A stretch of 64,000 bases of DNA from Sphingomonadaceae bacterium (GCA_024236195.1 JACKKZ010000002.1:124001-188000); one strand, 5' to 3'; numbered from the stretch's first letter, positions 25,596-34,641 are shown. Notes: generated by a model from the sequence alone, not told the origin. Numbers and translations are program-made.

Positions 25596-26576
25596 TCAAC
25601 CCCTTCTCTCCAGCTCGCTGGCCATCTCTGCGATTGCTTCGGGAGTGAGGCCTTCATGCCCCCAGACATCGCCTTCGCAGAACTGGTTCGGGGTCCAGCT
25701 ATCGTCAAGCAGCAGCCCTTCGCAGCCGATTTCGATGTCGAAACCCGATGGTCCGCGGAAATAGAAGGAAAGCATGCGGTCATTGACATGCCGGCCGAGT
25801 GTGCTGGTTATGGTCCAGCCAGCCTTGACCACCCGGGTCAGTGCCTTGCCGACCTGATCGAGGTTTTCCATCTGGAACATGATGTGATGCACGCCGCGCA
25901 CGTCTCCAACACGTGTCAGGGCGACGGTGTGGTGGCGGGGGTTGCAGTGGAGGAAATTTGCCGAAAGGCCCGCATCTGCGTCGATGATCAGGTAATCGGA
26001 CAGCCGGAAGCCGAGCACTTCGGTGTAGAAATCATAACAGGCTTCCAGCTGCGAAACGAACAGGTTGAGATGCCCGAAGCCCAGCTTTCCGGTTATGAAT
26101 TCATGGCCATGCGGGGAGATGAACTTGCGATCGATGGTTGGGCCCCAGAAAATTTCCAGTGCATTGCCAGCAGGGTCAGACAGGCGCGCAAGTTCCCGCA
26201 CAGAGCGCTTTGCCGCCTGTGAACCATCACATTTTTCAACATCGACACCTTTCGCTTCGAGTGTCGAGAGCAGGTCCTCGAACCCCTGCTTCGTATCCGC
26301 GTCAAAACCGAGATAGGCGAGGCCCGGCGCGCCATCTGCCGGATGGACTGCGACACGCCACTGCCATTCGTCCATCTTGAGGAAGACGGACCCATCCGGC
26401 CCCACGCCGCAACCCGCGCTTTTCGGGCCGGGATCGGCCGGGTCGCCGGGAACACCCCAGCTTTCACCGGGTAGCGCGCGGGCCGGCATCATGCCGAGGT
26501 CGCGCGTACACAGATCGAGCCACTGCCTGGGATCATGGGCCGTGATCCCGATATAGCCAAGTGAGGATATAGCCAT
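25596..26576 (-). CDS. type I extradiol dioxygenase, paralogue of the 14513 enzyme
   Basis: A 326-residue VOC dioxygenase. The iron ligands correspond to His169 (FGHLNLFV), His231 (VHHIMFQ) and Glu282 (GFDIEIGCEG), and the GRHVNDR stretch matches GRHSNDR in the 14513 enzyme. It has the same C-terminal DVWGHEGLTPEAIAE as the first enzyme (DLWGHHGLTAEAIAE). Located between a type A P450 and tetR on the same strand. It may open a second hydroxylated ring or a differently substituted estrogen; substrate unknown. Confidence 0.87.
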   Translation of the reverse strand: MAISSLGYIGITAHDPRQWLDLCTRDLGMMPARALPGESWGVPGDPADPGPKSAGCGVGPDGSVFLKMDEWQWRVAVHPADGAPGLAYLGFDADTKQGFEDLLSTLEAKGVDVEKCDGSQAAKRSVRELARLSDPAGNALEIFWGPTIDRKFISPHGHEFITGKLGFGHLNLFVSQLEACYDFYTEVLGFRLSDYLIIDADAGLSANFLHCNPRHHTVALTRVGDVRGVHHIMFQMENLDQVGKALTRVVKAGWTITSTLGRHVNDRMLSFYFRGPSGFDIEIGCEGLLLDDSWTPNQFCEGDVWGHEGLTPEAIAEMASELERRG

Positions 26577-26612
26577 GGAAAACCTCGCTTTTTCAGGTCA
26601 GGCGGCAGCCGA

Positions 26613-27806
26613 TCACGATTTGAGCGTGAACCGCACCGGCATGCCGATGAAGCCCGAGAGATGCTCGCCATAGGCGCGTTCGACTTTGTCGAATTCGACA
26701 TCGAAATTTTCGATATCTTTCAGCATTTCCTCGATGATGATGATCCCGGCCTCGATCCCCACATGCATTCCCAGGCAGACATGCGAACCCATGCCGAAGG
26801 TCATGTTGGGTTCGAGGTCACTGCGGAAGATGTCGAACGCGTCGGGACGGTCGAACTGCGCTTCGTCGCGATTGGCAGAGGCATAAACGAAAAGCAGCTT
26901 CTGCCCCTTGCAGATCTGCTGGCCGGCAATCTCGAAATCATCGAGCGCAGTGCGCGCAAGCATGTTGGTCGGCTGGTGGAAGCGGGCCGTTTCGAGGAAG
27001 GCCTGCCGGATCAGCGAGTGGTCCGCCAGCACCGCCGCTTTCTGTTCGGGATGCTGGGCAAGGTAGTAGAAGAACGCCGCGATCACCATTGGCGTGGTTT
27101 CTGAACCAACAATCAGCAGGGTGATCATGTAGAGCAGCAATTCGTGGTCGGTCAGGCGGCGCCCGTCGATCTCCGCCTCCATATAGGCCTTGGTAAAGCC
27201 GGTGGCGCGTTCGGGATGCTCGCGAATTTCGGCGATATAGGCACCCAGCCGCTCAGCCAGTTCGGCAAAGGCCTGCTGGTTGCGCTGCGAGGTCGCCCCC
27301 TTCTGGCCGCGTTCGCGATGGAGGATATCGTCGATCAGTGCACGGTAACGCTCACCATCTTCGCCCGGCAGGCCAAGCTTGTAGCCTGCATTGATGCAGA
27401 AGAAGCGGTTGGCATAATCGCGATAGACATCGAGCTGCCCGCGGTCGCGATTTTCCAGCCACAAGCGGCGCGCCAGTTCGCGATAGCGTGGAACCTGTGC
27501 CTGCACCGCCTGTTGGGTGAAGTCGCCCGCAATCACTCCCCGCCATTTGCGGTGTTCAGCCCCGTTCTTGGTGGAGAAGCTTTCCAGCACTTCTTCTCCC
27601 AGCAACACTTGGCCCGGAGTCTGCCCATGGGTGAAATCGAGGCATTTTCCCTTCAGGCTGGCGCTCTTCACATCGTCAAAGCGGGTAAAGGCCCAGGCAT
27701 CATATTTCTCGATATGATGCGGGCACCCCTCAGCACGCATCTGCCGATAGAACTCGGTCGCATCGGTCATCGCCTCGTCGCTATAGGGGTCGTATTCAAT
27801 GCCCAT
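26613..27806 (-). CDS. cytochrome P450, type A, paralogue of 23723
   Basis: A 397-residue P450; the start at 27806 (MGIEYDPYSDEAMTDATEFY) follows GGAAGGAAA and matches the start of its paralogue (MSIEYDPFSTEAMRDPHPIY). It has IVGSETTPMVI, the ETAR ExxR motif and the heme loop FGMGSHVCLGMH with Cys344. It leads the operon P450-dioxygenase-tetR with operator copy 4 upstream. A hydroxylase feeding the dioxygenase next to it is the natural reading. Confidence 0.88.
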   Translation of the reverse strand: MGIEYDPYSDEAMTDATEFYRQMRAEGCPHHIEKYDAWAFTRFDDVKSASLKGKCLDFTHGQTPGQVLLGEEVLESFSTKNGAEHRKWRGVIAGDFTQQAVQAQVPRYRELARRLWLENRDRGQLDVYRDYANRFFCINAGYKLGLPGEDGERYRALIDDILHRERGQKGATSQRNQQAFAELAERLGAYIAEIREHPERATGFTKAYMEAEIDGRRLTDHELLLYMITLLIVGSETTPMVIAAFFYYLAQHPEQKAAVLADHSLIRQAFLETARFHQPTNMLARTALDDFEIAGQQICKGQKLLFVYASANRDEAQFDRPDAFDIFRSDLEPNMTFGMGSHVCLGMHVGIEAGIIIIEEMLKDIENFDVEFDKVERAYGEHLSGFIGMPVRFTLKS

Positions 27807-27862
27807 CCGCTTTTCCTTCCCAAGTCGGCACCTTCGGTTCGCTGGCACCTGATGCAACAAAT

Positions 27863-27885
27863 ATACGGTAACATTGGTTTCGTAT
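27863..27885. promoter_or_regulatory. candidate TetR-type operator, copy 4
   Basis: Left half ATACGGTAAC and right half GGTTTCGTAT; the outer six bases ATACGG/TTCGTAT give the best outer symmetry of the four copies. It lies 57 bases upstream of the P450 start at 27806. The rest of the 297-base gap to 28104 holds only a weak AGACG-GTTTG-CGTCT hairpin at 28009-28023. Confidence 0.6.
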
Positions 27886-28103
27886 ATTGACCTGAGTCAA
27901 AAATGCCACCCCAGCGGGCAGGACGAGAGTCGCCGGGTTAAGTGCCCGCCCGGGCCGCGCAGCGGGCTTGAGTCCGTAATCGCAAAATCGGGCGTGATCT
28001 GCGCACCAAGACGGTTTGCGTCTGCCCGCCCCCCGTCACTAAACTTGTCGGGTTCAAAGGTGGCCTGCTGACAAGACCGCCGCCCTATCGAGAGGAACGC
28101 GCG

Positions 28104-29327
28104 ATGACGCATTCATTCCTGCCAGCCCCGCCGGATCATGTGCCCGAAGAACTGATGGTGGATTTCGACATGTTCGATATTCCGTCCGGCGTCGAGGACC
28201 CGGCCGAAATCTGGCGCGAACTGAACCGCCGCGCTGTGCCCCGGATATTCTACACCAGGCACAATGGCGGCCACTGGGTGTTCATGGACTATGACGATAT
28301 CGTCGAAGCCTATCGCGACTGGGAACGCTTCTCCACCCACTATGCAGTGGTGCCACCCATCGAACCCTTCCCGGTGATGCAGCCGCAAGGGGTCGATCCG
28401 CCCCAGCACAAGGTCTTCCGCAGCCTGCTCGCCCCGCTCTTCACCCCTGTCGCCATTCGCGACATGACGGAAGAGCTCAAGCGTCGCACGGTCATGCTGG
28501 TCGATAAATTCGCTGATCGCGGCCATTGTGACTTCATCGCAGAGTTCGCAGCCCAGCTGCCCACCGGCACTTTCCTGCACCTGATGGGCCTGCCCGAAGA
28601 GCGCCTGCCCGAATTCCTCAAGATTTCGGACGTCTTCTTCCGCAGCACGGATGAGGCAGAGCGGCAGGCCAATGCCATGCAGGTCTATGGCATCATCAAT
28701 GAGCTGTTCACGGAAAAACAGGCCAATCCGGCAGAGGATATCGCGACCCTGCTGGTGCAGGCGCGCGGAGAAGATGGCGAATTGCTGCCATGGCAGGACA
28801 AGCTCGATTGCGCTTTCCTGCTGTTCGTGGCCGGGCTGGACACGGTGACCAACACCATGGCCTATGTCTGGCGCTATATGGCCACCACCCCGCAGGCGCG
28901 GGCGACGCTGCGCGAAAAGCTGGATGATCCCTCCGAATTGCTGCTGGCAGTGGAAGAGTTGCTGCGGATCAATTCGGTTTCCAACCTGTTCCGCCGGGTC
29001 AAGTCAGACATGGATTACAAGGGCGTGTTCCTGAAGGAAAACGACCGCGTGATCATGCCCAACACCATTGCCAACCGCGATCCCGCCGTGTTCGAGAATC
29101 CGGAAACGATTGACCTTGATCGCAAGGTCAACCGCCATGTGACCTTTGGCGTGGGCCCGCATCGCTGCATCGGATCGCACCTGGCCAAGCGAGAAATCCT
29201 GGTCGCGCTCGATTACTGGCTGCGCAAGATCCCGGAATTTGAACTCGCCAGCCAAATGCCTGAAGGCAATGCCTTCGGCGGGCCGGTGATGGGCTTCAAG
29301 AGCCTGCCGCTGACCTGGAAAGTCTGA
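28104..29327 (+). CDS. cytochrome P450, type B (camphor/terpene hydroxylase-like)
   Basis: A 407-residue P450 preceded by GAGAGGAACG. It has the I-helix motif AGLDTVTN, the ELLR ExxR motif and the heme loop FGVGPHRCIGSH with Cys355. The N-terminus (PAPPDHVPEELMVDFDMFDI) and the segment PIEPFPVMQPQGVDPPQHK are shared with the P450 at 42089, so this is a second paralogous pair, distinct from type A. Class I P450 needing a ferredoxin; substrate is probably a hydrophobic ring compound. Confidence 0.88.
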   Translation: MTHSFLPAPPDHVPEELMVDFDMFDIPSGVEDPAEIWRELNRRAVPRIFYTRHNGGHWVFMDYDDIVEAYRDWERFSTHYAVVPPIEPFPVMQPQGVDPPQHKVFRSLLAPLFTPVAIRDMTEELKRRTVMLVDKFADRGHCDFIAEFAAQLPTGTFLHLMGLPEERLPEFLKISDVFFRSTDEAERQANAMQVYGIINELFTEKQANPAEDIATLLVQARGEDGELLPWQDKLDCAFLLFVAGLDTVTNTMAYVWRYMATTPQARATLREKLDDPSELLLAVEELLRINSVSNLFRRVKSDMDYKGVFLKENDRVIMPNTIANRDPAVFENPETIDLDRKVNRHVTFGVGPHRCIGSHLAKREILVALDYWLRKIPEFELASQMPEGNAFGGPVMGFKSLPLTWKV

Positions 29328-29330
29328 TCT

Positions 29331-30149
29331 CTACCTATCTCCAGCCAGCGCGCGGCGGACGGCATTGATTGCATCCTTCGCGCGCTGTGCCGGGGAATAG
29401 TCGGGCGTGATCGCCGCATTGCGCGGCACTTCCACGCTGAGCGGGCAGCCTGCGGGGAGCGCTGCAACAAATCCGGCCAGATCAAAACACCCGTCACCGG
29501 GAAGCAGCCGGTCAGAGGAAGCCTCAAAATCAAGCTCTTGCGCGGCGCGTGTCGCCGGGCCATCGCAGAGCTGGCCATAAAGGATGGTGCCCACCGGCGC
29601 GGCGGCCAGTGCGGCGATGCTGCCGCCCGACCGCATCAAGTGGAGCAAGTCGGCATTGATTCCCACTTCACCGGGGCGGCCGACCGCCTGCACCAGTTCC
29701 AGCGCCTCTGCCAGCGAACGGATTTGCGAGACGGGATAGAATTCCACCCCGACTTTCAGCCCGAACCCGCGCGCCATATCGCAGAATGCCGCAAATTTGT
29801 CTGCCCGGCGCGCCGGGTCACGATCATAAACCAGCACATTGACCAGCCCCGCACCCAGTTCCGCCGCGCATTCCATCGCCACGGCAAAATCGGCAATCTC
29901 GGTCCGCCCGGCGAGGGTAAAGGGATAGGCAAGGTCGAGCGACATTTCGAGGTCGCGCAGCACGCGGCCAAATTCGCGCCGCTGGGTGAGGTCGCTGTAA
30001 ATGTCGAAGGGCGGCATCAGCGGCAGCACATCCATCGATTCCATGAACAGGCAAATTCCCTCGCACCCCGTTTCGCGGGCGATTTGTGCCAGTTCGATCG
30101 GACCGCAATCAACGGTGGTAATATGGTCGAGGGCAAGTCTTCGCATCAT
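29331..30149 (-). CDS. sugar phosphate isomerase/epimerase-like TIM-barrel protein
   Basis: A 272-residue xylose-isomerase-like TIM barrel. Segments such as GLKVGVEFYPVSQIRSLAEA and VGINADLLHLMRSGG fit the metal-site strands (Glu after V-G-V, Asp in N-A-D-L). Family members isomerise sugars or act as hydroxypyruvate isomerase or AP-endonuclease-like enzymes. A role in steroid breakdown is not obvious, yet it lies in one leftward operon with EthD and SnoaL-like genes; it could isomerise a ring-derived hydroxy-keto acid. Confidence 0.75.
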   Translation of the reverse strand: MMRRLALDHITTVDCGPIELAQIARETGCEGICLFMESMDVLPLMPPFDIYSDLTQRREFGRVLRDLEMSLDLAYPFTLAGRTEIADFAVAMECAAELGAGLVNVLVYDRDPARRADKFAAFCDMARGFGLKVGVEFYPVSQIRSLAEALELVQAVGRPGEVGINADLLHLMRSGGSIAALAAAPVGTILYGQLCDGPATRAAQELDFEASSDRLLPGDGCFDLAGFVAALPAGCPLSVEVPRNAAITPDYSPAQRAKDAINAVRRALAGDR

Positions 30150-30152
30150 ATC

Positions 30153-30740
30153 CTATCTCGCAGTCAACTGGTCCGCCGGGGTTTCATAGTGCCGGACTTT
30201 CAGGCGCGTCACTTCCAGCATGGGTGGCACTGCGCCAATCTGCGGCTCCCCTGGTAGCCAGATGACTGCCTTGGCCGGGAAGGCCGGATCGCTCCACGGC
30301 GTCAGGAAGTCGATGGAGACCCCGGTAGAGAATCCGGCCAGCGATCTTGCCCATGCCAGTGCGTCCTCACGCATATGCTCGCCGTTCACCAGCAAGGCAG
30401 TGCGCAGGCCGTCGGGTGCAGCAACCGGACCGGGCGAGAGCGGCATCTGCTCTGCCGCCGCCGGGCGGTTGCGCGGCGCATCCATGAATTGCGCTTCATC
30501 CGCGCGGATCGTTTCGCCCACCGGCCCCTCCAGCAGTCTGGCAATGGCGGTGGGGTCAGCCACATGGAATTCGCTGATCGTGTCGAAACCGATATCCGGC
30601 GCATCGAGCAAATGATTGCGCGCATAATTTGTGAAGGGGAAAAGCGTGGCTGCAAGTGGCGCGTGCTGCGCCTCGTAATAAAGCTGAAAGGCTTCGCGCG
30701 TTGAAGCGGGCTTGTGCACCAGCGTGCAAAGGCTCCTCAT
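30153..30740 (-). CDS. EthD domain protein
   Basis: A 195-residue protein starting MRSLCTLVHKPASTREAFQL, with the EthD signature YYEAQHAPLAATLFPFTNYA in the first half and a second, less clear half (DALAWARSLAGFSTGV). The ribosome site is GGGGAGGGGAAG. It precedes the isomerase-like gene by 3 bases. Role unknown; the family accompanies ring-oxidising enzymes. Confidence 0.72.
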   Translation of the reverse strand: MRSLCTLVHKPASTREAFQLYYEAQHAPLAATLFPFTNYARNHLLDAPDIGFDTISEFHVADPTAIARLLEGPVGETIRADEAQFMDAPRNRPAAAEQMPLSPGPVAAPDGLRTALLVNGEHMREDALAWARSLAGFSTGVSIDFLTPWSDPAFPAKAVIWLPGEPQIGAVPPMLEVTRLKVRHYETPADQLTAR

Positions 30741-30862
30741 CTTCTTCCCCTCCCCATCACGCGTTCAAACCGGCAGGCAGCCATGCCGCAATGCCTGCGG
30801 GCAAGCAAAGGCAAAGCAAATCCCGGCCTGCATCATGTCCCATCGGGTTTGTGCTGGCCCGA

Positions 30863-31402
30863 TCAGCCACCGGCTGCCAATCGCCCAAGCAGCGCCAGCT
30901 TCCAGCTCGGATCGTCATCGCCCGCTGTGCCATGCGCGGCATCAGCCCCCAGCTGTGTCATTGCTTCCTCGTCCACCTTGCGGATTTCGCCATGGTCGAA
31001 GACCAGCGAGCGGTGGAGGAATTTCCATAGGCCTTGCCGCTTTTCATAGCGGTCGAGGTAGCGGCCATGGACGATCACCTCCTGCCGGTCGGGCGGATGC
31101 GTTCGGTGCCATGCACGGACCAGGTGTTCGCCTTCCGCATGGTCGCCATCCACCGCAATCACGCTGTTGCTGATCGCATGAATAGTCAGCTCCCAGGGTG
31201 CCATGGCCTGCGGTAACCAGGCGACGAATTCATCCGGCCCGCCGCGGAACATCGCGCCGTGATCGTCAATTGCATCGTCGTGATAGAGCGAGCGGACCAG
31301 CGCAAAGTCGCGCCGGTCGCAGCCGCGGCAATAGAGCATGACGAGACGCCGGATCGCGGCTTCATCCTGCCATTGCCCCTGCGCACTATCCGTTCCCGCC
31401 AT
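30863..31402 (-). CDS. SnoaL-like / NTF2-like family protein
   Basis: A 179-residue cone-fold protein (QDEAAIRRLVMLYCRGCDRR; DDAIDDHGAMF; HAISNSVIAVDGDHAEGEHL). The D-x-x-D-F-x-x-V-R pattern after helix 1 and the EVIVHGRYLDRYEK strand are typical of ring-hydroxylating-dioxygenase-beta-like SnoaL proteins. It is divergent from the VOC-like gene at 31580, with an operator-like palindrome between them. Function unknown. Confidence 0.77.
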   Translation of the reverse strand: MAGTDSAQGQWQDEAAIRRLVMLYCRGCDRRDFALVRSLYHDDAIDDHGAMFRGGPDEFVAWLPQAMAPWELTIHAISNSVIAVDGDHAEGEHLVRAWHRTHPPDRQEVIVHGRYLDRYEKRQGLWKFLHRSLVFDHGEIRKVDEEAMTQLGADAAHGTAGDDDPSWKLALLGRLAAGG

Positions 31403-31464
31403 ACTGCACCCTCCCTGCCCAATGCCAGCTCAATACCTGCCGGCCAAGCTCTCTGCACTCTCAT

Positions 31465-31480
31465 GTGAGTGTTTACTTAC
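31465..31480. promoter_or_regulatory. candidate operator, family GTnnGT-N4-ACTnAC
   Basis: GTGAGT-GTTT-ACTTAC lies in the divergent gap between genes 30863 and 31580. It matches the layout of the sites at 4085 and 52401, with one mismatch between the two arms. Confidence 0.45.
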
Positions 31481-31579
31481 TAATTCCCTCAAGCCATAAG
31501 GCCAAGCAAGATTCGGCGTTGGTGCGGCCTGATCCGGGTATGATCCGGGTCCGCTGCCAACACGGCAAGGAGAGGGATT

Positions 31580-32260
31580 ATGAGCAGCGACACATTGACC
31601 CGGCCCGACGATGTGGCCCTGAGCATGGGCCATATCGCGCTCCATTATGGCAAGGCCGAAGATGGCCCGTTAGCCGCCCGGCTGATGACGCTGCTCGGCT
31701 TTACCGAGACCCAGATGCTGCCCCTGCCCAATGGCAATTTCTACCGCTTCGTGGTGGACAATGCCCATTTCGCGCGCGGGGATGGGATCATCTACCTCTC
31801 TGCACTCACCGAAGCGCAAATGAAGCTGATCGACGCGATCAACGAAAACTTGGGGGTCGGCACCGAAGGCGAGCATCCCGCCGTGCAGGGGATGCGCGAT
31901 GCACTCGCAACCGATCCCGAAGCGAGCTTCCATTTCGGTTTCCTCGTCAAATCGCTGGAGGAGCTGGAGGAGCGCATTCTCACGCTGCAGGAACTGGCTG
32001 ACAGCGACCCCGAACTCAAAGGCCGCGTGCGCATCGGCATGAACCGCGCCCGCCCCGGCGATGCGGAAGTGGACGCACGGCTCGATGCCTCGCCGCTATT
32101 CGGCAATGTCACCCGCTTTGCCTATGGCAGCGCGGGCGTGCAGGTCTTCGTGATCACCGATATCCTCAAGGCAAGCCAGCTGGGCGACCATGCGATCCTC
32201 GAATTCGACTATGTCTTTCCGGGCCGCGAACAGCATATCCTCTCGGTCGTGGAACTTTAA
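31580..32260 (+). CDS. uncharacterised protein, probable VOC/glyoxalase fold
   Basis: A 226-residue protein. The opening SMGHIALHYGKAEDGPLAAR followed by LMTLLGFTETQMLPL looks like a VOC strand-helix unit (G-H-I-A-L then L-x-x-L-G-F), and ASFHFGFLVKSLEELEERIL looks like a second unit. The C-terminal GDHAILEFDYVFPGREQHIL could supply a metal-binding Glu. No close named family is recognised by eye. Its stop overlaps the end of the convergent DUF1214 gene by 4 bases. Confidence 0.6.
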   Translation: MSSDTLTRPDDVALSMGHIALHYGKAEDGPLAARLMTLLGFTETQMLPLPNGNFYRFVVDNAHFARGDGIIYLSALTEAQMKLIDAINENLGVGTEGEHPAVQGMRDALATDPEASFHFGFLVKSLEELEERILTLQELADSDPELKGRVRIGMNRARPGDAEVDARLDASPLFGNVTRFAYGSAGVQVFVITDILKASQLGDHAILEFDYVFPGREQHILSVVEL

Positions 32261-33324
32261 AGTTTCACCACCCGGCATTGCGGGACGGGGAATTCCTCTG
32301 CCTCAAACCAGCGCCACAGCGCGGTGCCACTGCGGTGGCCGGCAAGGTCCACCCAATTGCCGAAGCCCGGATCATGGTCGGCACAGACCACCACGATCCG
32401 GCCATCCTCCTCATAGCGCGCCTGATGTGAATTGACCCACACCTTCTGGTGGACATGGTCGAGCGATTCCATCCACCAATTGTCGATCTGGAAGTTCCAC
32501 ATGCGGCAGTTGGGCGGCATGACTTCGAGCACCCATGCCTCGCCCGGTTGCAGCTCGAAATAGGCGTGGCCGTACCAGATCTTGGGATCGCCGCCTGCGC
32601 GCTGGAACACGGCCTGGTCGCCTTCGTAGATGCGGTTCACATGCGGCTTGAACCATTCGGACCAGTTGGCAAAAGTGCCCGCCGTGCCACGCGTCCACGC
32701 CGCTGCGCCCAGCAATTGCTGGCGAATTTTTTCAGGCGTGAGCAGACCCGGCACAGCGGGGCCATCACTGATCCGTTCGATGGCAACCTCTGCCGCCTGC
32801 TGGCTCGCCTTGTCCTCGAATGTCTGGCGCACGATCAGGAACGTGCTGTCATCGGCCAGTGGCAACCAGTTGCCGGATTGCGGCTGCTTGCTGGCGATAA
32901 TCTCGAAGGAGCCATCATCATCCACCTGCATCTGCTCCAGCTCGATCTCCCCGGTCGAGGCCATCGTCCCGTCAATCGCATAGCGGTTCGCCTTGGACCC
33001 GAAGCTGAGATAGGGGACGGTGTTGACCTTGCCCCGGATGCGATAGGTCCGATCCCCGGCGATTACGGCCTGCTGATAGAGATTGTCCGGATTGTCCGCC
33101 CCGATCTTCAGCTTGTCATCCGTCAACAGGAACAGCCGCGGAAAATCAGGGTCGGAGGAATCGACCAGCATGTTGAGCGACGTGCGCGCAAGGCGGCTGA
33201 GGTAACGCAGCCCCTCTGCCTGATCGAGCGCATTATCCGGCGCTTCTGCCCGTGCAAGCACTTCGCCAGCCTTGGCCAGCTCCGCGCAGAATTCGCGCCA
33301 CACCGCGTCGAGTTTTTCTCCCAT
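32257..33324 (-). CDS. DUF1214 domain protein
   Basis: A 355-residue protein; the start at 33324 (MGEKLDAVWREFCAELAKAG) is chosen because the longer frame overlaps the divergent SnoaL-like gene. The segment TFLIVRQTFEDKASQQAAEV and the aromatic C-terminal part (WNFQIDNWWMESLDHVHQKV, SHQARYEEDGRIVVVCADHD) match DUF1214-type proteins, usually seen beside dioxygenase and steroid genes. The enzymatic role is not established. Convergent with the VOC-like gene. Confidence 0.7.
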   Translation of the reverse strand: MGEKLDAVWREFCAELAKAGEVLARAEAPDNALDQAEGLRYLSRLARTSLNMLVDSSDPDFPRLFLLTDDKLKIGADNPDNLYQQAVIAGDRTYRIRGKVNTVPYLSFGSKANRYAIDGTMASTGEIELEQMQVDDDGSFEIIASKQPQSGNWLPLADDSTFLIVRQTFEDKASQQAAEVAIERISDGPAVPGLLTPEKIRQQLLGAAAWTRGTAGTFANWSEWFKPHVNRIYEGDQAVFQRAGGDPKIWYGHAYFELQPGEAWVLEVMPPNCRMWNFQIDNWWMESLDHVHQKVWVNSHQARYEEDGRIVVVCADHDPGFGNWVDLAGHRSGTALWRWFEAEEFPVPQCRVVKL

Positions 33325-33433
33325 GACCTGTTCCCACCCTTCTGCTTGCTGCCCCTGCGCGGGGCCATGATTGACACAATGACTGGCTTCGACGACGCTC
33401 GGCCCAACGCCCATTGCCGGAATGCACTCGCCC

Positions 33434-33907
33434 ATGACCGAAACGCTCGAACACCGCCTGCAGGCGCTCGAAGACCGCGAAGCGATCCGCGAACTGATCG
33501 CCAGCTATGGCCCGCTGGCCGATAGCGGCGATGCTGCGGGGGTGGCGGCGCTGTGGGCCGAGGACGGCAGCTATGGCGTGGTCGGCTTCGCCGCCGCGCA
33601 AGGGCGCGAACAGGTGGCCGGGCTCATCTCCGGTGAGTTCCACCAGGCGCTGATGCAGGCTGGCTGTGCGCATCTGCTTGGCCCCGTGGCGATCACTCTG
33701 GACGGCGATCATGCCACGGCACGCGGCCACAGCGTGGTCTTGCGCCACACCGATACCGGTTTCGAGGCCTATCGCGTCTCCGCCAACCGCTGGGAACTCG
33801 CCCGGATCGAAGGCGCATGGTGCGTCACCCATAGGGAAAACGCTCTGCTCGACGGTCAGGAGGCTGCCCGCGCACTACTCAGCCCGCCAGCTGGCCACCG
33901 TCGATAA
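33434..33907 (+). CDS. SnoaL-like / NTF2-like family protein
   Basis: A 157-residue cone-fold protein starting MTETLEHRLQALEDREAIRE; an ATG 12 bases upstream is equally open. DREAIRELIASYGPLADSGD and the downstream AEDGSYGVVGF pattern fit the SnoaL group. It is divergent from DUF1214 across a short gap, and its end overlaps the 3' end of the SDR at 33879 by 29 bases. Confidence 0.75.
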   Translation: MTETLEHRLQALEDREAIRELIASYGPLADSGDAAGVAALWAEDGSYGVVGFAAAQGREQVAGLISGEFHQALMQAGCAHLLGPVAITLDGDHATARGHSVVLRHTDTGFEAYRVSANRWELARIEGAWCVTHRENALLDGQEAARALLSPPAGHRR

Positions 33908-34619
33908 CATAGAGCGAGCCGGTTACCTTGCGCGCCCTGTCGCTGGCCAGCCAGGCGAAGACTTCAGCGATATCTTCCGGTTCGCAGGACCCGTCCACCA
34001 GCTTGGGCGCGTTGCGCATCACCAGCGTCCAGTCCACCCCTTCGGCAGGCGGCGGGGTTGCCGCCATGGGCGTGTTCACATGGCCGGGGCAAATCGCATT
34101 GACCCGCACCCCGCGCCCGGCGAATTCCACCGCCAGCCCCTTGGTAATCGCTGCCACGCCATGCTTCGAGGCGGAATAGGCGATGGTATAGGCGATCCCC
34201 TGCAAGGCCGCCGTGGAAGCGGTGTTGACGATATTGCCCTTGCTTTCGATCAGGTAAGGCAGCGCAGCCTGACAAATGGCAAACACGCTGGTCGTGTTGA
34301 CCGTCAGGATGCGCTGAAAATCTTCCAGGCTGAATTCTTCCGACGGCCCCCATTTGAGCATGCCCGAAATGTTGCACACCACGTCCAGCCCATCGCTCGC
34401 GGATGTATCGACCAGCGCGCGGCAGGATGCCATGTCGGTGGCATCGAATGGCACGATGCGCGGCGCACGGGCCATCATCCCGGCAGTCTCCGCCAGCCCG
34501 GCCTCGTTGATATCACCAATGATGACATCGGCCCCTTCGGCCGCAAAGCGGATGGCCGTGGCCCGCCCGATCCCCGAAGCCGCGCCCGTAATAAGAACCT
34601 TCTTGCCCTGAAACAGCAT
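33879..34619 (-). CDS. SDR family oxidoreductase
   Basis: A 246-residue short-chain dehydrogenase; the start at 34619 (MLFQGKKVLITGAASGIGRA) follows GGAGAGAG. The usual NNAG is CNISG, and YSASK carries the catalytic Tyr and Lys. Ending GSLYVIDGGQLAG. It is slightly shorter than most family members between the cofactor loop and the NNAG position. Divergent from the SnoaL-like gene at 34687, with an inverted repeat between them. Likely a hydroxysteroid dehydrogenase. Confidence 0.85.
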   Translation of the reverse strand: MLFQGKKVLITGAASGIGRATAIRFAAEGADVIIGDINEAGLAETAGMMARAPRIVPFDATDMASCRALVDTSASDGLDVVCNISGMLKWGPSEEFSLEDFQRILTVNTTSVFAICQAALPYLIESKGNIVNTASTAALQGIAYTIAYSASKHGVAAITKGLAVEFAGRGVRVNAICPGHVNTPMAATPPPAEGVDWTLVMRNAPKLVDGSCEPEDIAEVFAWLASDRARKVTGSLYVIDGGQLAG

Positions 34620-34641
34620 CACTCTCTCCATTCTGTCTTGA

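Noticed and set aside
28009..28023. AGACG-GTTTG-CGTCT as an operator for the 28104 P450
   Set aside because: Only 5-base arms and no second copy in the window; could be chance in GC-rich sequence.
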